Positions 12,540 to 26,314 are shown, numbered from the stretch's first letter. The stretch is 60,000 nucleotides of DNA from Adiantum capillus-veneris (GCA_014529385.2 CM043955.1:143355640-143415639), one strand, 5' to 3'. Notes: a model not told the origin generated them from the sequence alone. Translations and numbers: made by a program.

Positions 12540-13458
12540 TGTTAGCAGCAAGCTAACACAGACACCATTTTTCGGAGTTCTCCTTGTAAAACAATTATTA
12601 TTTTGATAAATCAGAATATGGTAACTCTTATTTTCTTGGTAAAGTTTGTAATTAATGAGCTGGGGCTACAAGCTTCCAGATTGTATCAACCAGTCAATTC
12701 CTAGCTTTGGTAAAACTCCATATTATTACTTTTGACCACTCAAAATCCTTGGCTAAGATATAAAAGCCAATTTTTGTAAGTTTTTTATAAGATTTTTGGA
12801 TAAGAAATACACAACGTGAGCTAACACGCTTACTTCTCTCTTTCTCGCGCTTCCTACTCCCTCTCCGGTTTTCACATTGCGAATGCGTTTGTTGCATTGC
12901 AACCGCAAATAAGAGCTCTACGCATTGACGTAAGCCATTCACAATATTTTGTAGCTTTTGGCGTCGCCGACCCGCGTCCTAATTTCATCATAACTAGGAA
13001 TTTACACTTTTGAATCGAAAACTAAGCATAGGCGGGGTATTGGGGCATCATTGCTAAGTATTTAGATGCATTCTGGGTTGAGAACGACTAGGTCAAAAAT
13101 CCACTGTTGTTAATAATCGCGATTTTAGAACTTGACCTAAAGTGGGGTTTGAGGCCATAGGCATGCATGCTTAGGTCTTATAAATTTTTCCTAGAAGTGT
13201 CGTTACGTTTGGATGTCATTTGATGCTGTAACGGATGTGATTTGCTTGCCAATGAGCGATTGGCTTTTGGTGATTTCCGTCACTTGAGTGTAGCTTGAGT
13301 TAGATGCGAGTTGTTAGTTGTTTTCCGAGAGATTGACAACCTCTTGTAGCCTCTATGGACTAGTGGAGTCAGTTTCGTCCCATGGTTTGAAAAATTAATC
13401 GTGGTTCTTGCTAATACTGCAATAAGATAGGATGGTGAGGTTAGACATGCGTCCCACA
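12540..13458 (+). repeat. 5' LTR of family B element
   Basis: The right end is fixed by ...GCGTCCCACA and the primer site that follows. The left end is proposed at TGTTAGCAGCAAGCTAACAC, which has the TG start and a small inverted repeat often seen at LTR ends. A TATA-like box, TATAAAAG, is at 12759-12766. The last ~230 bp are repeated at 14013-14241. The start is less certain than the end. Confidence 0.7.
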
Positions 13459-13460
13459 TT

Positions 13461-13478
13461 TGGTGCCACTGCCGGGGA
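13461..13478 (+). other. Primer-binding site of family B
   Basis: TGGTGCCACTGCCGGGGA lies two bases after the LTR end CCCACA. It differs from the family A sites at a few positions. The tRNA was not assigned. Confidence 0.85.
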
Positions 13479-14012
13479 TCGAAGAGACCTAAACTAGGGA
13501 AAAACGCGAGCGTCTTGTGTAATTGTCCTTTAACTTCCTCTAGCTTTGCCTAGAGTTCAAAACTCTCTTTTAGAAACTGTATAGCTTAAGATTGTCGTCT
13601 TTTGCTGTGTAGAGATAGCTTGTAAGTAATCGTACTTGCTGAGTATCTTAGGACTCTAGGACTGTAGATTTAGATTAGGATTTGGAGGATGATTGATAGA
13701 CGAAAAAAGTCTTAAGATCAAGACTCTGAAAAACATAAAAAACACAAGAAAACGATTGTTTGTGGACACTTTCCACAACCCCATTGCATGAGAAACTAGG
13801 AGTAGGGTAAGTAGGATCCGAGGTGGATTTCATAACATTGCTCTCTCTGAAAGAATCAAGTGTGAGTTGTTATATAAAGTTGCAGAATTTTAGGTCTACG
13901 GCTAGAAATAGCTTGAAAAGACTCAAATTCACTCAATCCGACTGGAGAGTAAGCCTAAGAGTTGTCCTAACCAGCAGGTAAGCTCAAAGACACTTCGAGG
14001 TAAAAATTTCAA
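13479..14012 (+). mobile_element. Short internal remnant of family B
   Basis: Only about 530 bp separate the primer site from the second LTR fragment. No coding motif is seen. The internal region has been deleted almost completely, or this is a very short non-autonomous derivative. Confidence 0.6.
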
Positions 14013-14241
14013 GACGGATGTGATTTGCTTGCCGATGAGCGATTGGCTCTTGGTGATTTCAGTCACTTGAGTGTAGCTTGAGTCAGATGTGAGTTATTAT
14101 TTGTTTTCCAAGAGATTGAAAACCTCTTGTAGCCTCTATGCACTAGTCGAGTCAGCTTCGTCCCATGGTTTGACAAATTAATCGTGGTTCTCACTAATAC
14201 TGCAATAAGATACAATGGTGAGGTTAGACATGCATCCCACA
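14013..14241 (+). repeat. Truncated 3' LTR of family B
   Basis: From ACGGATGTGATTTGCTTGCC to GCATCCCACA it matches 13228-13458 closely, with scattered substitutions. It lacks roughly the first 690 bp of the LTR, so a deletion removed the internal region together with the start of the 3' LTR. Confidence 0.85.
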
Positions 14242-14242
14242 C

Positions 14243-14450
14243 AAATCTAAGAGATTTAAGATCCAGAAGAATGATAAGTCCAACATCTTCAAGCTAGGGT
14301 ACTTTGAAAACCATAGTTGAGAAGGTTACCCTTACCTGCACCCATGGAAACCACACAACTTTCAGTTAGTATTGGCACCATATGTAGGTGATGCATGGGT
14401 ATCCCACATGTTATAGATGTCACCCAACTAAAATGCTTTCAAAGATAATA
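14243..14450. repeat. Left copy of a ~207-bp direct repeat flanking retroelement-like gene copy A
   Basis: It runs from CAAATCTAAGAGATTTAAG to TGCTTTCAAAGATAATA and matches 16864-17071 at most positions in the same orientation. The two copies bracket the minus-strand gene at 14452-16860. They may be terminal repeats of that element or a duplicated part of it. Confidence 0.88.
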
Positions 14451-14451
14451 A

Positions 14452-16860
14452 CTCGCCACTTTTGAGGCAGTTTTCAATTGATTCAAAGGCAAGCCTTTTG
14501 CAAATAACAGAGTCCATGTTAGAATCTTTATCTAACCCAACAATGAACCGTTTCAATTCAATTTTGCGAAAGGCTAGAGAGAGATCAATTGAAATCCATG
14601 TGGACTCGGTATGCAATCACTCATGTGGGAGTTGTGAAACTAGTCCAGTAAAGACTGCCACCAATGATTTGTTCGATACATGTTGAATTGAAAACTTCAA
14701 TTGGTGTTTATTACTGACCAAGTTGGCTAGGCATTCATTAAGTGCTTTTAAAGATTGTGAGGATTAAGTGGTAGAGGGGGGATATGATTGAGGCCTTTGG
14801 AAAGGAGACATCTAATAGAGCTATTCTCGATAATAGAAAGGTCCGTGGTACATACATGCTTTCCAAGAATGCCAAAATCCAATGTAAACCCACCCCATAA
14901 ATGACAATCACATTCTAAGGGTTTCCTTTTCCTAAGAAACTCATTACAGTAAACTAGATGTAGAAAAGGTTCAGTAAATCTCCAACCTATCCTAACTTGG
15001 TTTAATAGATCCAAATTACCAAAGGTAGAGCGAAAGCATTTGTTAAATATAAAGCGAGGTGAAAAGAAATCTAAACTTTTTTTTGGCAAAGACACAATGA
15101 ACAAAATTTTCGTGCTCATTTTCTTCATGAGATATAAGTGAATTTTACCCATCCCATTACATAGTACCTGCATTAGAAATCCAACAGGTGTTTGATAGGA
15201 TACCCTCTGTCTCTCCCTCTAATCATGCTTCTTGCTTTCCCCCTCCCTCCAAAAGAATCAGCACAAGAAGAAGTTGGAGTCAAAAAATATTTGTCCGAAG
15301 AAGTGGGGGATATAAGAGAATTTGGTCTTTTAAGAGTAGGGAATCTTCAGCATCCGTATTAGGTTTTAGCAATCCAAGAAGGGTTTTAATACCAAGATAG
15401 TTACCATATGTAGTCAAAAGAAGCCTGGGTTTTTTTGCCACCAATTCTTTGAGAAGAGAGAGCATAAGGGTGCAAAACTAAATAAAAGCCATTTGAGCTA
15501 GCACAAGTTCCTTAGCCCAGCCTCCAAGCCAAGAGCAAAAAAGGGAGAGGTAGTGAGCAAAAGGAATGTCAGGAAACATAAGATCCAAGTTATTGAGGGC
15601 ATACCATATAACACGATCAAGCCAGATAATGCTTGATTTGCAAGAAGCCTTGGGGTCAAGAAACCTACAAGCACATAAGGTCTGTAAATGTTTTAGATAG
15701 ACAGTGTAGTATTCAGAGTTACTTTTGGACAACTCCATCAAGCCCTTAGTACGTACATACAACCTAGTGTTTGAGTTACATTTCTTTTTATCAAGAGACC
15801 GCATAGTGAAATAAGCTTTAATAAGGTCACCTTTATCAAGAGATTGGATGCCTCTTAATACTTTGAGTCATGATTCTTCTATTGAAGAAGCAGGAAGATT
15901 AGATAGAAATACCCAGGTTTTGATAGAGATAGTAGCTAAAAAGCCTTTGTTGGGAAGGGCCCAAAGGTGATGGTACACACCAAGGGATTTGATTTCAACT
16001 TGTTTGGAAGGTAATAAAGGAAACACCCGAGAAACTTTAGATACCATCCATAAGCGAGGTTTTGCTAAGAGAGCACATCTCTTTTTGAAAGGCTTTGATA
16101 GCTTCTAGGACCAAGGGTCCCTGCAGAATAGACTGTTGGATACAGATTGTATCATAATTGAAGGAGATGAAATTCAAGGGTAAGACCACATATTTTGTGT
16201 AAGTACTTGGGCAGCTCGACACCTTCAGAGGAGAATTGGCCTAACTCTCCTTTGTGAGCAAGAGTCAGAGAGGGGATGCTCTCTATGAATTTGGACAAAT
16301 TTGAAACCCCATCTGAAGAGTTGTTGACAAGTTGGAAAAGGGTATGAACACAATTATCAAACGACATAGTTTGAAACAAGGAGCTGGCTAGATCAACAGA
16401 AGCTCCTGCTACTAATTCAGATTCCAAAGGGTCATAAATGCATCTAAGAACTTGAAGCAAGGATTTAGAAAGAGGCTCACTATGAAGCTCTAATCCCTGA
16501 GATAGTGCTAAGCTCTACATTGTCAAACTAGGTGTTAATAAGAGAAATATAAGAATAATTGTACGACTTGGTAGCCTCTTCACCCTTTAACTGACCAGGA
16601 GAACCCATAAGGGATGTGTGAAGAGATCCCCATCCCATACGAGTCAAACCTAGTAAATTTTATCTAGGGCAAACACCCAGTAATAAAATATAGTAACTAG
16701 GTCTTTGAATATTATCACAACTACTCTTGGTGTTAGGTGTGTGTGTTCTAGTAACCAATATAGCATAAACACCAAAGAGTTCTTTCAAATTACAAAAGAC
16801 ACTAGACTCTATGCCAATAAAAAGGTGGTATAACTTCCACTCATAGTACAGAACAGAATT
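14452..16860 (-). pseudogene. Degenerate retroelement-like gene, copy A (possibly Penelope-like, pre-RT region)
   Basis: A decayed minus-strand reading runs in order through these segments. MLQVLRC...SFDNCVHTLFQLV lies at 16152-16460. A segment with CNSNTRLYVRTKG and CACRFLDPKASCKSSIIWLD lies at 15478-15804. TTYGNYLGIKTLLGLLKP lies at 15280-15465. LECDCHLW...GKHVCTTDLSIIENSS...LLSKGLNHIPP lies at 14748-15173. The same segments recur in the same order in copy B at 23690-25620, so this was a real protein of at least 600 aa. I recall the H-V-x-T-x-DL-x-I-x-N...L-x-KG(L/P) block from proteins upstream of the RT in Penelope-like elements, but I see no RT catalytic motif here. The lineage is therefore tentative. 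Confidence 0.5.
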
Positions 16861-16863
16861 TAT

Positions 16864-17071
16864 ACACAAGTCTAGGAGATTTAAGAGCCAGAAGAATGAT
16901 AAGTGCACCATATTCAAGCCAGGGAACTTTGGAAACCATAGTTGAGAAGGTAACCCTCACATGCACCCATGGAAACCACATAACTTTCATTTAGTATTGG
17001 CACCGTATGTAGGTGATGCATGGTATCCCACGTGTTATAGATGTCACCCAACTAAAATGCTTTCAAAGATA
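16864..17071. repeat. Right copy of the ~207-bp direct repeat
   Basis: This is the partner of 14243-14450. It runs from CAAGTCTAGGAGATTTAAG to TGCTTTCAAAGATAATA. The copies differ at roughly one base in ten, so they separated long ago. Confidence 0.88.
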
Positions 17072-18978
17072 ATAATACAAAATGTTAAGCTACTCATTTA
17101 TTCAGAGATGGAATCATTTAATAGGTTAAACCTAATTGGAGTTACTTTTATTTTGCAAGCTCTCATAAGTTAAGGACAAAGAGACAAGTTTTATGAGGAA
17201 ATTTAGCTCCGAAGTGTTCCACATATCCCTGTTTATTCACTTTACGGGGTTTGGCATTTATTGTCACTATTGTTTTAGGGTTGGCGGACGTACTCATACG
17301 TGTAGTCAATCTATACTTTGGAGTCACCTGTTACCAAAAAAGATGTTAGTAATTTATACACATTCCTAGACAATGTTGCAGAACATATTTGGTAGTATGT
17401 ATAAGAGATACAATCATAAAGCCAAGCAACATATAACATGAATATTTGATGGTACCAAATATCATCCCCAACTAGGAGACTAGTCACCATGGACCATACC
17501 CTTGATGTAGTGACCAACTACTTATAGTTCCATGGGCAGCTCATTGCCATTATGTACCATAATCCATACCTTTATACAACCATACCCTCAAACATATTGG
17601 GCCATAGTTAATAAAACCTTGTCCCCAACCAAATATTTAACCATGTACGTCCGAGTAGAGCAGTAATACAGGGGATTACAAACCTAAGCCAGCTTCGACC
17701 TTAATTGAGCAAGAAGGGGCAGCTCAAGGCTAGTAGTTCATAGTATACAAGGCCAATTTAGGTAGCTATCAAAGGGAGCACAATCTTCAGACATCAAATT
17801 CCTGATAGAGCAAGACTAGTAAGCTCATAATCAACAATGAAGCACCTACCTAAAGCGGACAAATTAAGTAGTTTTTTCAAGAGACCACCATACACAGACT
17901 TGCATTGACTATATTAGAGCAAACATAGTGAGAGCGGCATCCAATCCAAAAACATATCAATAGAGAATACCAGTTGCACCATTTATTCAAGACACGCAAA
18001 CTCATAGGTAACAGTATTCAACCCTCTAGAGGGTCAACCACATCAAGTAGTTTCCTTCCCTATGTGTTAATGACATCACTCATCATATTATAACTTAAAC
18101 AAAGGCCCACGGTAACAACTTCCACTATTGCAAGAGGATACCTTATCAGAAAAACCAAGCCCATGACTGGGGTATAACTATGCCAGGCCGAAGTTACACC
18201 CCAAACAAGTAGGTCCACATTACCATATGTGTTCCATCACCAAGTGTTATGAAGATCATCACTCCTATTATTAAGCTTTTATAGGGTGCCAAATACATAG
18301 CATAATAGGTTGCAATCCCCCCGCTTATGTTAAAACCACCCAAGCCAAGGATAAGACCGAATATGTGTATCAACAAAAAACCCTGCACTTATGAAAGGGA
18401 AACACAACCAAGGCCGCAAATACAGCTTTGTACCTTAATTTTTTAAAAATCAATTGAAAGATTTCTTACAGGAGCATAAACCGGCCAAGCTATTTACATA
18501 AAAGGCTCAGCATAAGTGACATTACAAACTAAGTATGAGGAATAGCACCATAGCTTCAAGTTAATTAAGCCTTACCATTTGCACAACAGTGAATACTAAA
18601 AAGATTTAGCATAAGTTTCCATACAAGTCCTCTATGTGCATGAGAAAACAAATAAGAGACTAACACATCATAATGCCGAACATGAGTCCATTTTAATGCC
18701 AACATTAGTCCGAGAATGAGTTGGAGCGGCCAGCTCCACAATGGTCTTCTTCTCCTTGCCCTTTTCCATAGATCCAATACTTAACAATACCACTTAGTAG
18801 GGCAGGTCATATATAGTCCTAATATGCAGGATAATACACCAAGTACACACGCATACTCTACCAATGCTAAGTTACCTAGAAAATCTCACCTTTTATAGGA
18901 TCAGGTAGCATCCTCTTCATGGTTGTAAAGCAGGCCCAACCATATTAGGTGACTAGAGCAGCAGTGCAGAGGGAGAAG

Positions 18979-18979
<1 letters not shown>
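17072..18979. other. No gene seen
   Basis: No coding motif is recognised on either strand across about 1.9 kb. Short minus-strand ORFs at 17311, 18194 and 18565 match no family I know. Confidence 0.5.
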
Positions 18980-19065
<86 letters not shown>

Positions 19066-19070
19066 GGGGG
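18980..19070. repeat. (GA)n tract followed by a 16-bp G run
   Basis: About 37 GA units run to 19054 and are followed by 16 consecutive G at 19055-19070. The ORFs on both strands here (RERERE, SLSLSL) are repeat artefacts. Confidence 0.97.
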
Positions 19071-19084
19071 ATTTGGAGAAACTG

Positions 19085-19450
19085 GCTTTCACATTCAAAA
19101 GAAAGCTGGCTCTAGAGAAAGGAAAATGATAAGTACAAAAACAACTCAGTCTTAGAATTATCTTTGTACATTGTTTATAAGAATGAAGACTCATTCCAGT
19201 ATAATAATATCACAAGTACTTCCCCTGCAGTAGGTGTATGTGTAATCATGTGTTGACAACTGCTTTAAGACAAAAAAAAAACTTCCAAGATAAGATAGAG
19301 TCCTTACCTTCATCCATCCAAACCAGACAACAGATACGTTAGCATTGGATGTGTTTTATAGGAATCAATGGACTATACCAATTTTTATCCATGTCCCATC
19401 TTACAAACTTTTTTTTAACTTACAAGCTTAGTCCAAAGTATTTATGTGCT
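19085..19450. repeat. Dispersed repeat, intact copy of the H target site
   Basis: From CACATTCAAAAGAAAGCTGG through GATAAGTACAAA and onward it is colinear with the DNA flanking element H: 26290-26314 on the left joined to 58917-59280 on the right. Similarity is moderate, with small indels. No coding motif is seen. Confidence 0.8.
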
Positions 19451-20049
19451 CCAAAAAAATGTTAGCTAATAGAGTTTATGTTTTAGCATAAATATTATTT
19501 AGATTAGAAGGCCATAACCTCTTCTAATCCAAGTGACTTATTCCCCCATCAACATCTTATCATTTTTTTTTGAGTTTTTACTTTTCCAAATTAGTGAAGC
19601 TCCACCACATGAAGCCATAAAAGAAGCCGAAAAATTTCCATTTATAGTTCAAGGATATCAAGCTTGTTTTTGTTTATTTAGGACAGATACAGTTTTATGC
19701 CCATCAAGGTTCATGGAAACCAATCCTTTCCCTAATTTGTATGTAACTTACTTTAATTATACATCTCTTAGAAAACCAAGTTTCCAACTATACCCAACCA
19801 TGGAATGAAAACGTATTGTAACATCTTATCAAAACAGCCAGTAACGCAAAGAAGTCCAGTATCAGTATGCAGTCGGGGCATACCCCCCAAAAATTCCCAA
19901 CCAACTATAATCAATCCAACATTTGTATGTTGTTGGGCCAAACCCCCAATATATAATTGTTAACTGAGTCAACGTCAATTAACAAAAGCTGTTAAAGACC
20001 AAAGACATATGAATGCACGTCAAAGATCAACATGAAGAAACAATAAAGA
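19451..20049. other. No gene seen; possible start of family A LTR
   Basis: An AT-rich stretch with no supported gene. TGTTGGGCCAAACCCCC near 19927 could be an LTR start, but there is no second LTR to test it. Confidence 0.4.
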
Positions 20050-20910
20050 TTGGAGTTACACATTTTTCCAAAATGGTCATGTATTGTAGATTCTCGATTT
20101 ATTTCAAGCCATTGTAATATTTTAATGTGTTACGGGCTCACTGGGAGTTCCAAGCTGTAAAGAACAGTTCAATTAGTGTGCTTAGGTAGCAGATTCAGTA
20201 AGTGGTGGAGCCCTAAAGGCCTTGGGCGCCCGGACATTGCACATTTTTACCCTAGGTATATAAGGTAGTGTGTAAAATAAATTAGGGTTCTCAAGCTCAT
20301 TCGTTGAGAGCACTCTTTGGTGAGAGCTCTTGAGGTGTGTGGCTATGGAGTCCTTGAGCTTCTCCTTGATCATGTGACTCGGTTAACACTAATCAATGCT
20401 TAATTCTCTTTCACTATGCCTCTCTCATGCTTCTTATGATTGCCTATGACGCTTTGATTAGCTAGATCTTAAATAATTAGTGGTTAATCTCTCTCTAATT
20501 TTGTGTGGTTTCTCTCTTTTTCTTGTGTGTGCATGTAGGTTTGATTGGAGTGTGGTGCTCAATAGATCTATGTGTGTGCGCTGTTATTAGTGTGTTGCAT
20601 GATATGATTAGTGTTGTGTAATAAAATTAGTGTGTTGCATAATAGGATTAGTGTTGTGTGCGTCTTTCAATCGTTAGTGTGTGTGATTGGGTTGATTGGA
20701 GGTGAAGAGAAGTGGATGTGGATATTTTCCTTCATTGTGGCTTAGCTCCTCCATAGGCCGAGAAGCTCACCTCATAGAGCCAACCATTCATGTTTCCATG
20801 ATTAGCTCACTAATCGTGTGAGTGTTTCCATGCCCTAGCCAGGTAGCTCATCCCTCCGGATTGATAATTTTGTTGGTCATTGAAGCTATGCAACGATGGA
20901 ATCCCCAACA
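20050..20910 (+). repeat. 5' LTR of family A copy 2 (left end approximate)
   Basis: It ends ...GGAATCCCCAACA directly before the primer site. A TATA-like box (TATATAAG) is at 20257-20264. The 3' ~90 bp match the LTR at 4601-4690 of copy 1. The left end is not determined because no 3' LTR is present. Confidence 0.6.
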
Positions 20911-20912
20911 TT

Positions 20913-20930
20913 TGGCGCCAGTGCCGGGGA
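20913..20930 (+). other. Primer-binding site of family A copy 2
   Basis: TGGCGCCAGTGCCGGGGA lies two bases after the LTR end CCAACA. It differs from copy 1 at two positions. Confidence 0.88.
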
Positions 20931-21267
20931 CGATGGCCTACACTAGTGTAATTGTGGCATAATCAGATGTGTTTCCTCACTAATTTCACTTGTGCGTTTA
21001 TGGTTTTGTGGATTTTGGATGTGTGTGCATGAAGCAATGTGTTTATAATTCCCTAATTTGTCATCATATCTTGCCAATTGTGTGTTTACACACTCTAATT
21101 TTACACTAAACCCTTGATAATTTCACTAATTTTTGCTAAATTACTAATTTTCTATGAAAGATTGGAGCATTCAACTGTCAATTGATCTTCATTGGAAAGG
21201 TAATCAAGGTGGTATTCTCAACCTCCCTAGAATCTAAAGATGTATAGAATTGTGTAGAGACTCCACC

Positions 21268-21424
21268 ATGATGCAATGTAATGTTAATGTTAATGTAATG
21301 CAATGTTAATGCTATGTTAATGCAATGCAATGCAATGTTAATAAAATGCAATGTTAATGCTATGTTAATGCAATGTTAATGTTAATGTTGATGCAATGCA
21401 ACGTTGATGCTATGATGCTATGAA
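21268..21424. repeat. Degenerate (AATGTT/AATGCA)n minisatellite
   Basis: A run of ATGTTA and ATGCA words with period about 6-7, ending in GATGCTATGATGCTATG. It lies in the leader of family A copy 2. Confidence 0.85.
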
Positions 21425-22064
21425 ATTTTTGAATTGTTCGTTTTCATGCCGTCGTAATGCCGAAATTTTTAAGATTTGGTGGCGTATAAATTTGACAAGT
21501 TTAATTGATGATTGGTGATTGTATGTTGCTAATTGTGTGCTTAATTGAGTTAATTGCATGCTTGGATGGTCAATTGAAAGTGTGTGTGCACTAAAATCAA
21601 GTGTGTGTGCATTCTAATTGAGTGTGTGTATGTCTAATTTTAGGTGTGTGTGCACTATTTTGCCCTTGTTGGTGCACTTAAAAATCAATGTGTGCTTAAT
21701 GGTTTTTCATTTGTGATGATTTATTTGTGTTATGGTCATGCCCAAATAATGATTTATGAAATAACATTACAATTTCGACAAGATTTACCGTTTTGTGTGT
21801 GCACCGAAAGAATGGTAAAAACTGCCAAGTTTATTAGTGTGTGTGTGTGCCTAAAAAGTGCGTAATGTGCATGATTAATTCAATGTTTTGATTGCATATT
21901 TTATGTGTGTAATGGTTAATTGCTATTTTTTTGAGCTCAAAATAGGGATTTGCACACTTAAATTACGTCCAATTTTGACCTAATTTTGTCACTAATTTTG
22001 CCGGTTTAATTACCTAGTCTTGATTTTATTGATAAAATTGTTTGACAATTGAATTGATGAGATT

Positions 22065-22280
22065 TTATTTGGCTGCACTAATCCCCAATGTGTGGAGAAT
22101 TTTCAAAAAAATGGGTATTTTTTGGATAATTTTTGTAATTTTTTGACAATATATTGGTAATTTTGCATTAATTTTTTCTTAATTCCATTAAAAATTGATA
22201 TTTTGCGATCTTTACGCGCTATTTTAAATGTGTGTTTACAGCTTGATTTACACACTTCAATTGCGTTAAATTTTGTCCTA
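22065..22280 (+). repeat. Left arm of a ~200-bp inverted repeat
   Basis: From TTTGGCTGCACTAATCCCC through TTGATATTTTGCGATCTTTACG to ATTTTAAATGTGTGTTTAC. Its reverse complement, diverged, is at 23498-23668. Confidence 0.85.
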
Positions 22281-23497
<1,217 letters not shown>

Positions 23498-23668
23498 GAA
23501 CGAAAGCCCAAATGCGCTCGAAATCAAGCCGTAAACATACATTTAAAATAGTTCGTAAAGATCGCAAAATATCAATTTTTTATGGAATTAAGCAAAAATT
23601 AATGCAAAAAATTGTAAACATTATCCAAAAAATACCTTTTTTTTTAAAATTCTCCACACATTGGGGAT
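23498..23668 (-). repeat. Right arm of the inverted repeat
   Basis: The reverse complement of this segment matches 22065-22250, including CTGCACTAATCCCCAATGTG and AAATTGATATTTTGCGATC. It abuts the degenerate gene copy B. Confidence 0.85.
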
Positions 23669-23689
23669 TAGTGCAGCCAAATCGGTGTA

Positions 23690-25620
23690 ATTCAAGAGCT
23701 TTCCATAGACAACCATTTACAGGGTATGAGTGAATTTCTTTGGAAAAAAACATTTCCCCACCAATTTTGCTAACTCTAGTAGGAATGTCTTCTCCAGTCG
23801 GAGAGATCTGACAAGGTCAGTTAAACAACTAAGTAAAGCTGATAAATCAAGATATGGGTTTTTGGGAAAGTTAGGTATGTGATTAAGCCCTTTAGCCAAG
23901 ACTTTTTGAAATGTGGTATTTTCAATAATACTAAGATCACAAGTGCAGACATGCGTGTCATAGGTATCAAAATCTTTACAAAACATGATAAATTTGTTAC
24001 AAGCACATTCAAGAACGGAGTTGTGTCGTAAAAAATCATTATTGTAAACCAAATTCTTGATAGGTTGTTGATATTTCCAACCAATAAGTAATTCATGGTT
24101 TCCAAATAGTAAGTCAAAACAAAAAGTGTTTTAGGGTGTATCCAATCGAGAAGCTCATTCTGAAAAAGACAATGTTCATAAACATAATCTTTGCAAGAAG
24201 TTGAGATGCCTCCTTCCACATGGGTCCACAGCAACCTGCATATTCATTAGTGATTATAAGTCAAGAAGGTACCGGATAGGGGTGTTTCTACCTCTTCCTC
24301 TAGTGTAGCTACGAGATATTCCTCTATTAAAATTAGAGGAAGAGCTGGGTGTTAGAAATGAAGTAAATGAATTGGGGGTGGCAAGAGAATTAGGTCTTTT
24401 TAGTGAGGGAGAGTCATCATTCTCAATACATGGCTTGAGTAAACCAATGATAATTTTAACACCTTTGTAGACAACATAAGTAGTCAAATATATCCCAGGT
24501 TCATCAAATTTCATTTCCTTTAGGATATCCAGCATTAGCCCACGAAAGATGTTGAAAGCAATTTGAGCAATTGCTATTTGTTTAGCTTGGCCGCCTAACC
24601 AAGAACAAATAAGGAAAGATGAAAGTCTAGCCGTTTTTCGGAGAAGAGTAGGTTCAGATGGTTAAGAATAAACGAGATAGCATGATCAAACCACATAATG
24701 CTGGATTTACAAGATGCTTTAGGGTCAAGAAATTTGCAAGCACATTTAACATATGGTCAAAAAACATTCCAAATGGATTTTGTGTAGAAATCCGGATTAC
24801 TTTTGGTAAACTCCATGTTCCCTTTTGTACGAATATAAAGACCTGTATTGGAAGAGCATTTGGAGTGGTCGATAAGGTTGAGGTTGAAGGGGGCTATAAT
24901 GAGTTCCCCTTTGTCTAAGAACTCTCCTCCTTTCAAAATTTTAAGTTTACAATCCTCAACGGTGGAGGCAAGAAGATTAGCCAGATACACCCAGGTTTCA
25001 CTAAGAATTGGTGCCAGAAAAGCTTTGTTAGGTAGAACCCAGAGCTGATGGTCCATACCAAAGGATTCAGTTTCAACTTGTCCAACTAGTAGGAAAGGGA
25101 AAACCATGGATATTTTTGGTACCATTTCAAAAAGGTTAGAGTCAATAAGGGAGCAAAGATTACTATGAAATTCCTTAACAGCTTCGAGAGCCGCATTATC
25201 TCTACATAAGAAACCACCGATTTGAGGGATAGTTGGAGCAACAGGGGTATTGATGAAAGAAGGATTGAGGCCCCATAAGTTTTTCAAAAAGTTAGATAAT
25301 TCATCCCCAGAAGAAGAGAATATGGAAAGCTCTTGCTAATATTGTACAGAGAGTATGTGTAACTGGCTATGTACTGGGCAATCATATTAACTCCATCTTT
25401 GGAGTCCTTGTCCAAGGTAGCTAGGATCTTGACCCAATCATTAAAAGATAACATGTGCAAGATAGACATGTTTTTGTCTGTGGTGAGAGATGAATCATAT
25501 ATTAATTGAGAAGCATCCAAACTACCAATACATATGAGGAAAAGAGAGGTTGCCACAGAGAGGGGTTCAGAAGATAGTTCCAGGACTTGCAAGAGAGCAA
25601 GGGTCTGCAATATACAAAAT
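23690..25620 (-). pseudogene. Degenerate retroelement-like gene, copy B (possibly Penelope-like, pre-RT region)
   Basis: Minus-strand segments in order. MQTLALLQVLEL...LSFNDWVKILATL lies at 25284-25610. A 176-aa open frame with KCSSNTGLYIRTKG lies at 24757-25287. Then CACKFLDPKASCKSSIMWFD is interrupted by a stop. LTTYVVYKGVKIIIGLLKP lies at 24254-24535. LECACNKFIMFCKD...THVCTCDLSIIENTT...LAKGLNHIPN lies at 23717-24052. Each has a counterpart in copy A at 14452-16860 at clearly diverged sequence, so the two are independent old copies. No RT, GIY-YIG or other catalytic motif is visible. The Penelope-like suggestion rests on recollection of the DLSIIEN...KGL block. Confidence 0.5.
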
Positions 25621-25707
25621 TTTTAGGTAGTAAGGCTTTGATTACTTATGGTAGTATGTAGCACAACATTTGGCCCTTCTAGCCAAAAAAAGGTTGAGTT
25701 CTAACTG

Positions 25708-25903
25708 CTAAGGATTTTTTTGCAGTATGGTCTTTTAGGTAAAACCTAACCTGATCTAGAATACTTGTATGCTTCTTTAGGTCGTAATTTACTCTCATGC
25801 GAGCTAAGGCTATTTTTGGAGTATGGTCTTTTAGGTAAAAGCTAATTTGATCTAAAATCCTTGTATGCTTCTTTGGGTCATAGTTTACTCTCATGTGAGC
25901 TGT
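25708..25903. repeat. 96-bp tandem duplication
   Basis: Two copies of GTATGGTCTTTTAGGTAAAA...ACTCTCATG(C/T)GAGCT begin at about 25724 and 25820. The minus-strand open frame with repeated MRVNYD-KKHT is a by-product. Confidence 0.88.
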
Positions 25904-25932
25904 CATTTTAAAGTGTTTGTGATCTTGAAAGA

Positions 25933-25933
<1 letters not shown>

Positions 25934-25967
<34 letters not shown>

Positions 25968-26014
25968 TATATATATATAAATAAATAAATAAATATATAT
26001 ATATATATACACAC
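25934..26014. repeat. (AT)n microsatellite with AAAT interruptions
   Basis: A run of AT dinucleotides, an ATAAATAAATAAAT patch, more AT, then ACACAC. Confidence 0.97.
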
Positions 26015-26314
26015 AATTAGTCTTGTGGATTGGGCCTTCAATTCTTAAACCGGAAAAGTTAGAGAATACAATAGTCGTGACCAGGTAACCTAAAAAACTA
26101 GTCTAAGAGGGACCACCTAACACCAGCCAACCAATCAAGGGATTACAGACTGTGGGTCTAACTTAGAAGAACTAAGATTCAAACTAGTTTCTAAAGCCAG
26201 CGTTCTGGTTTATCCAAAAGGTATGAAAAAAACCATATGTATAGGACGTGTGTGTAGCTATTTTTACTTAAATAATAAAGCATAATTAAACTTCAACATT
26301 CAAAAGACGGTTGG

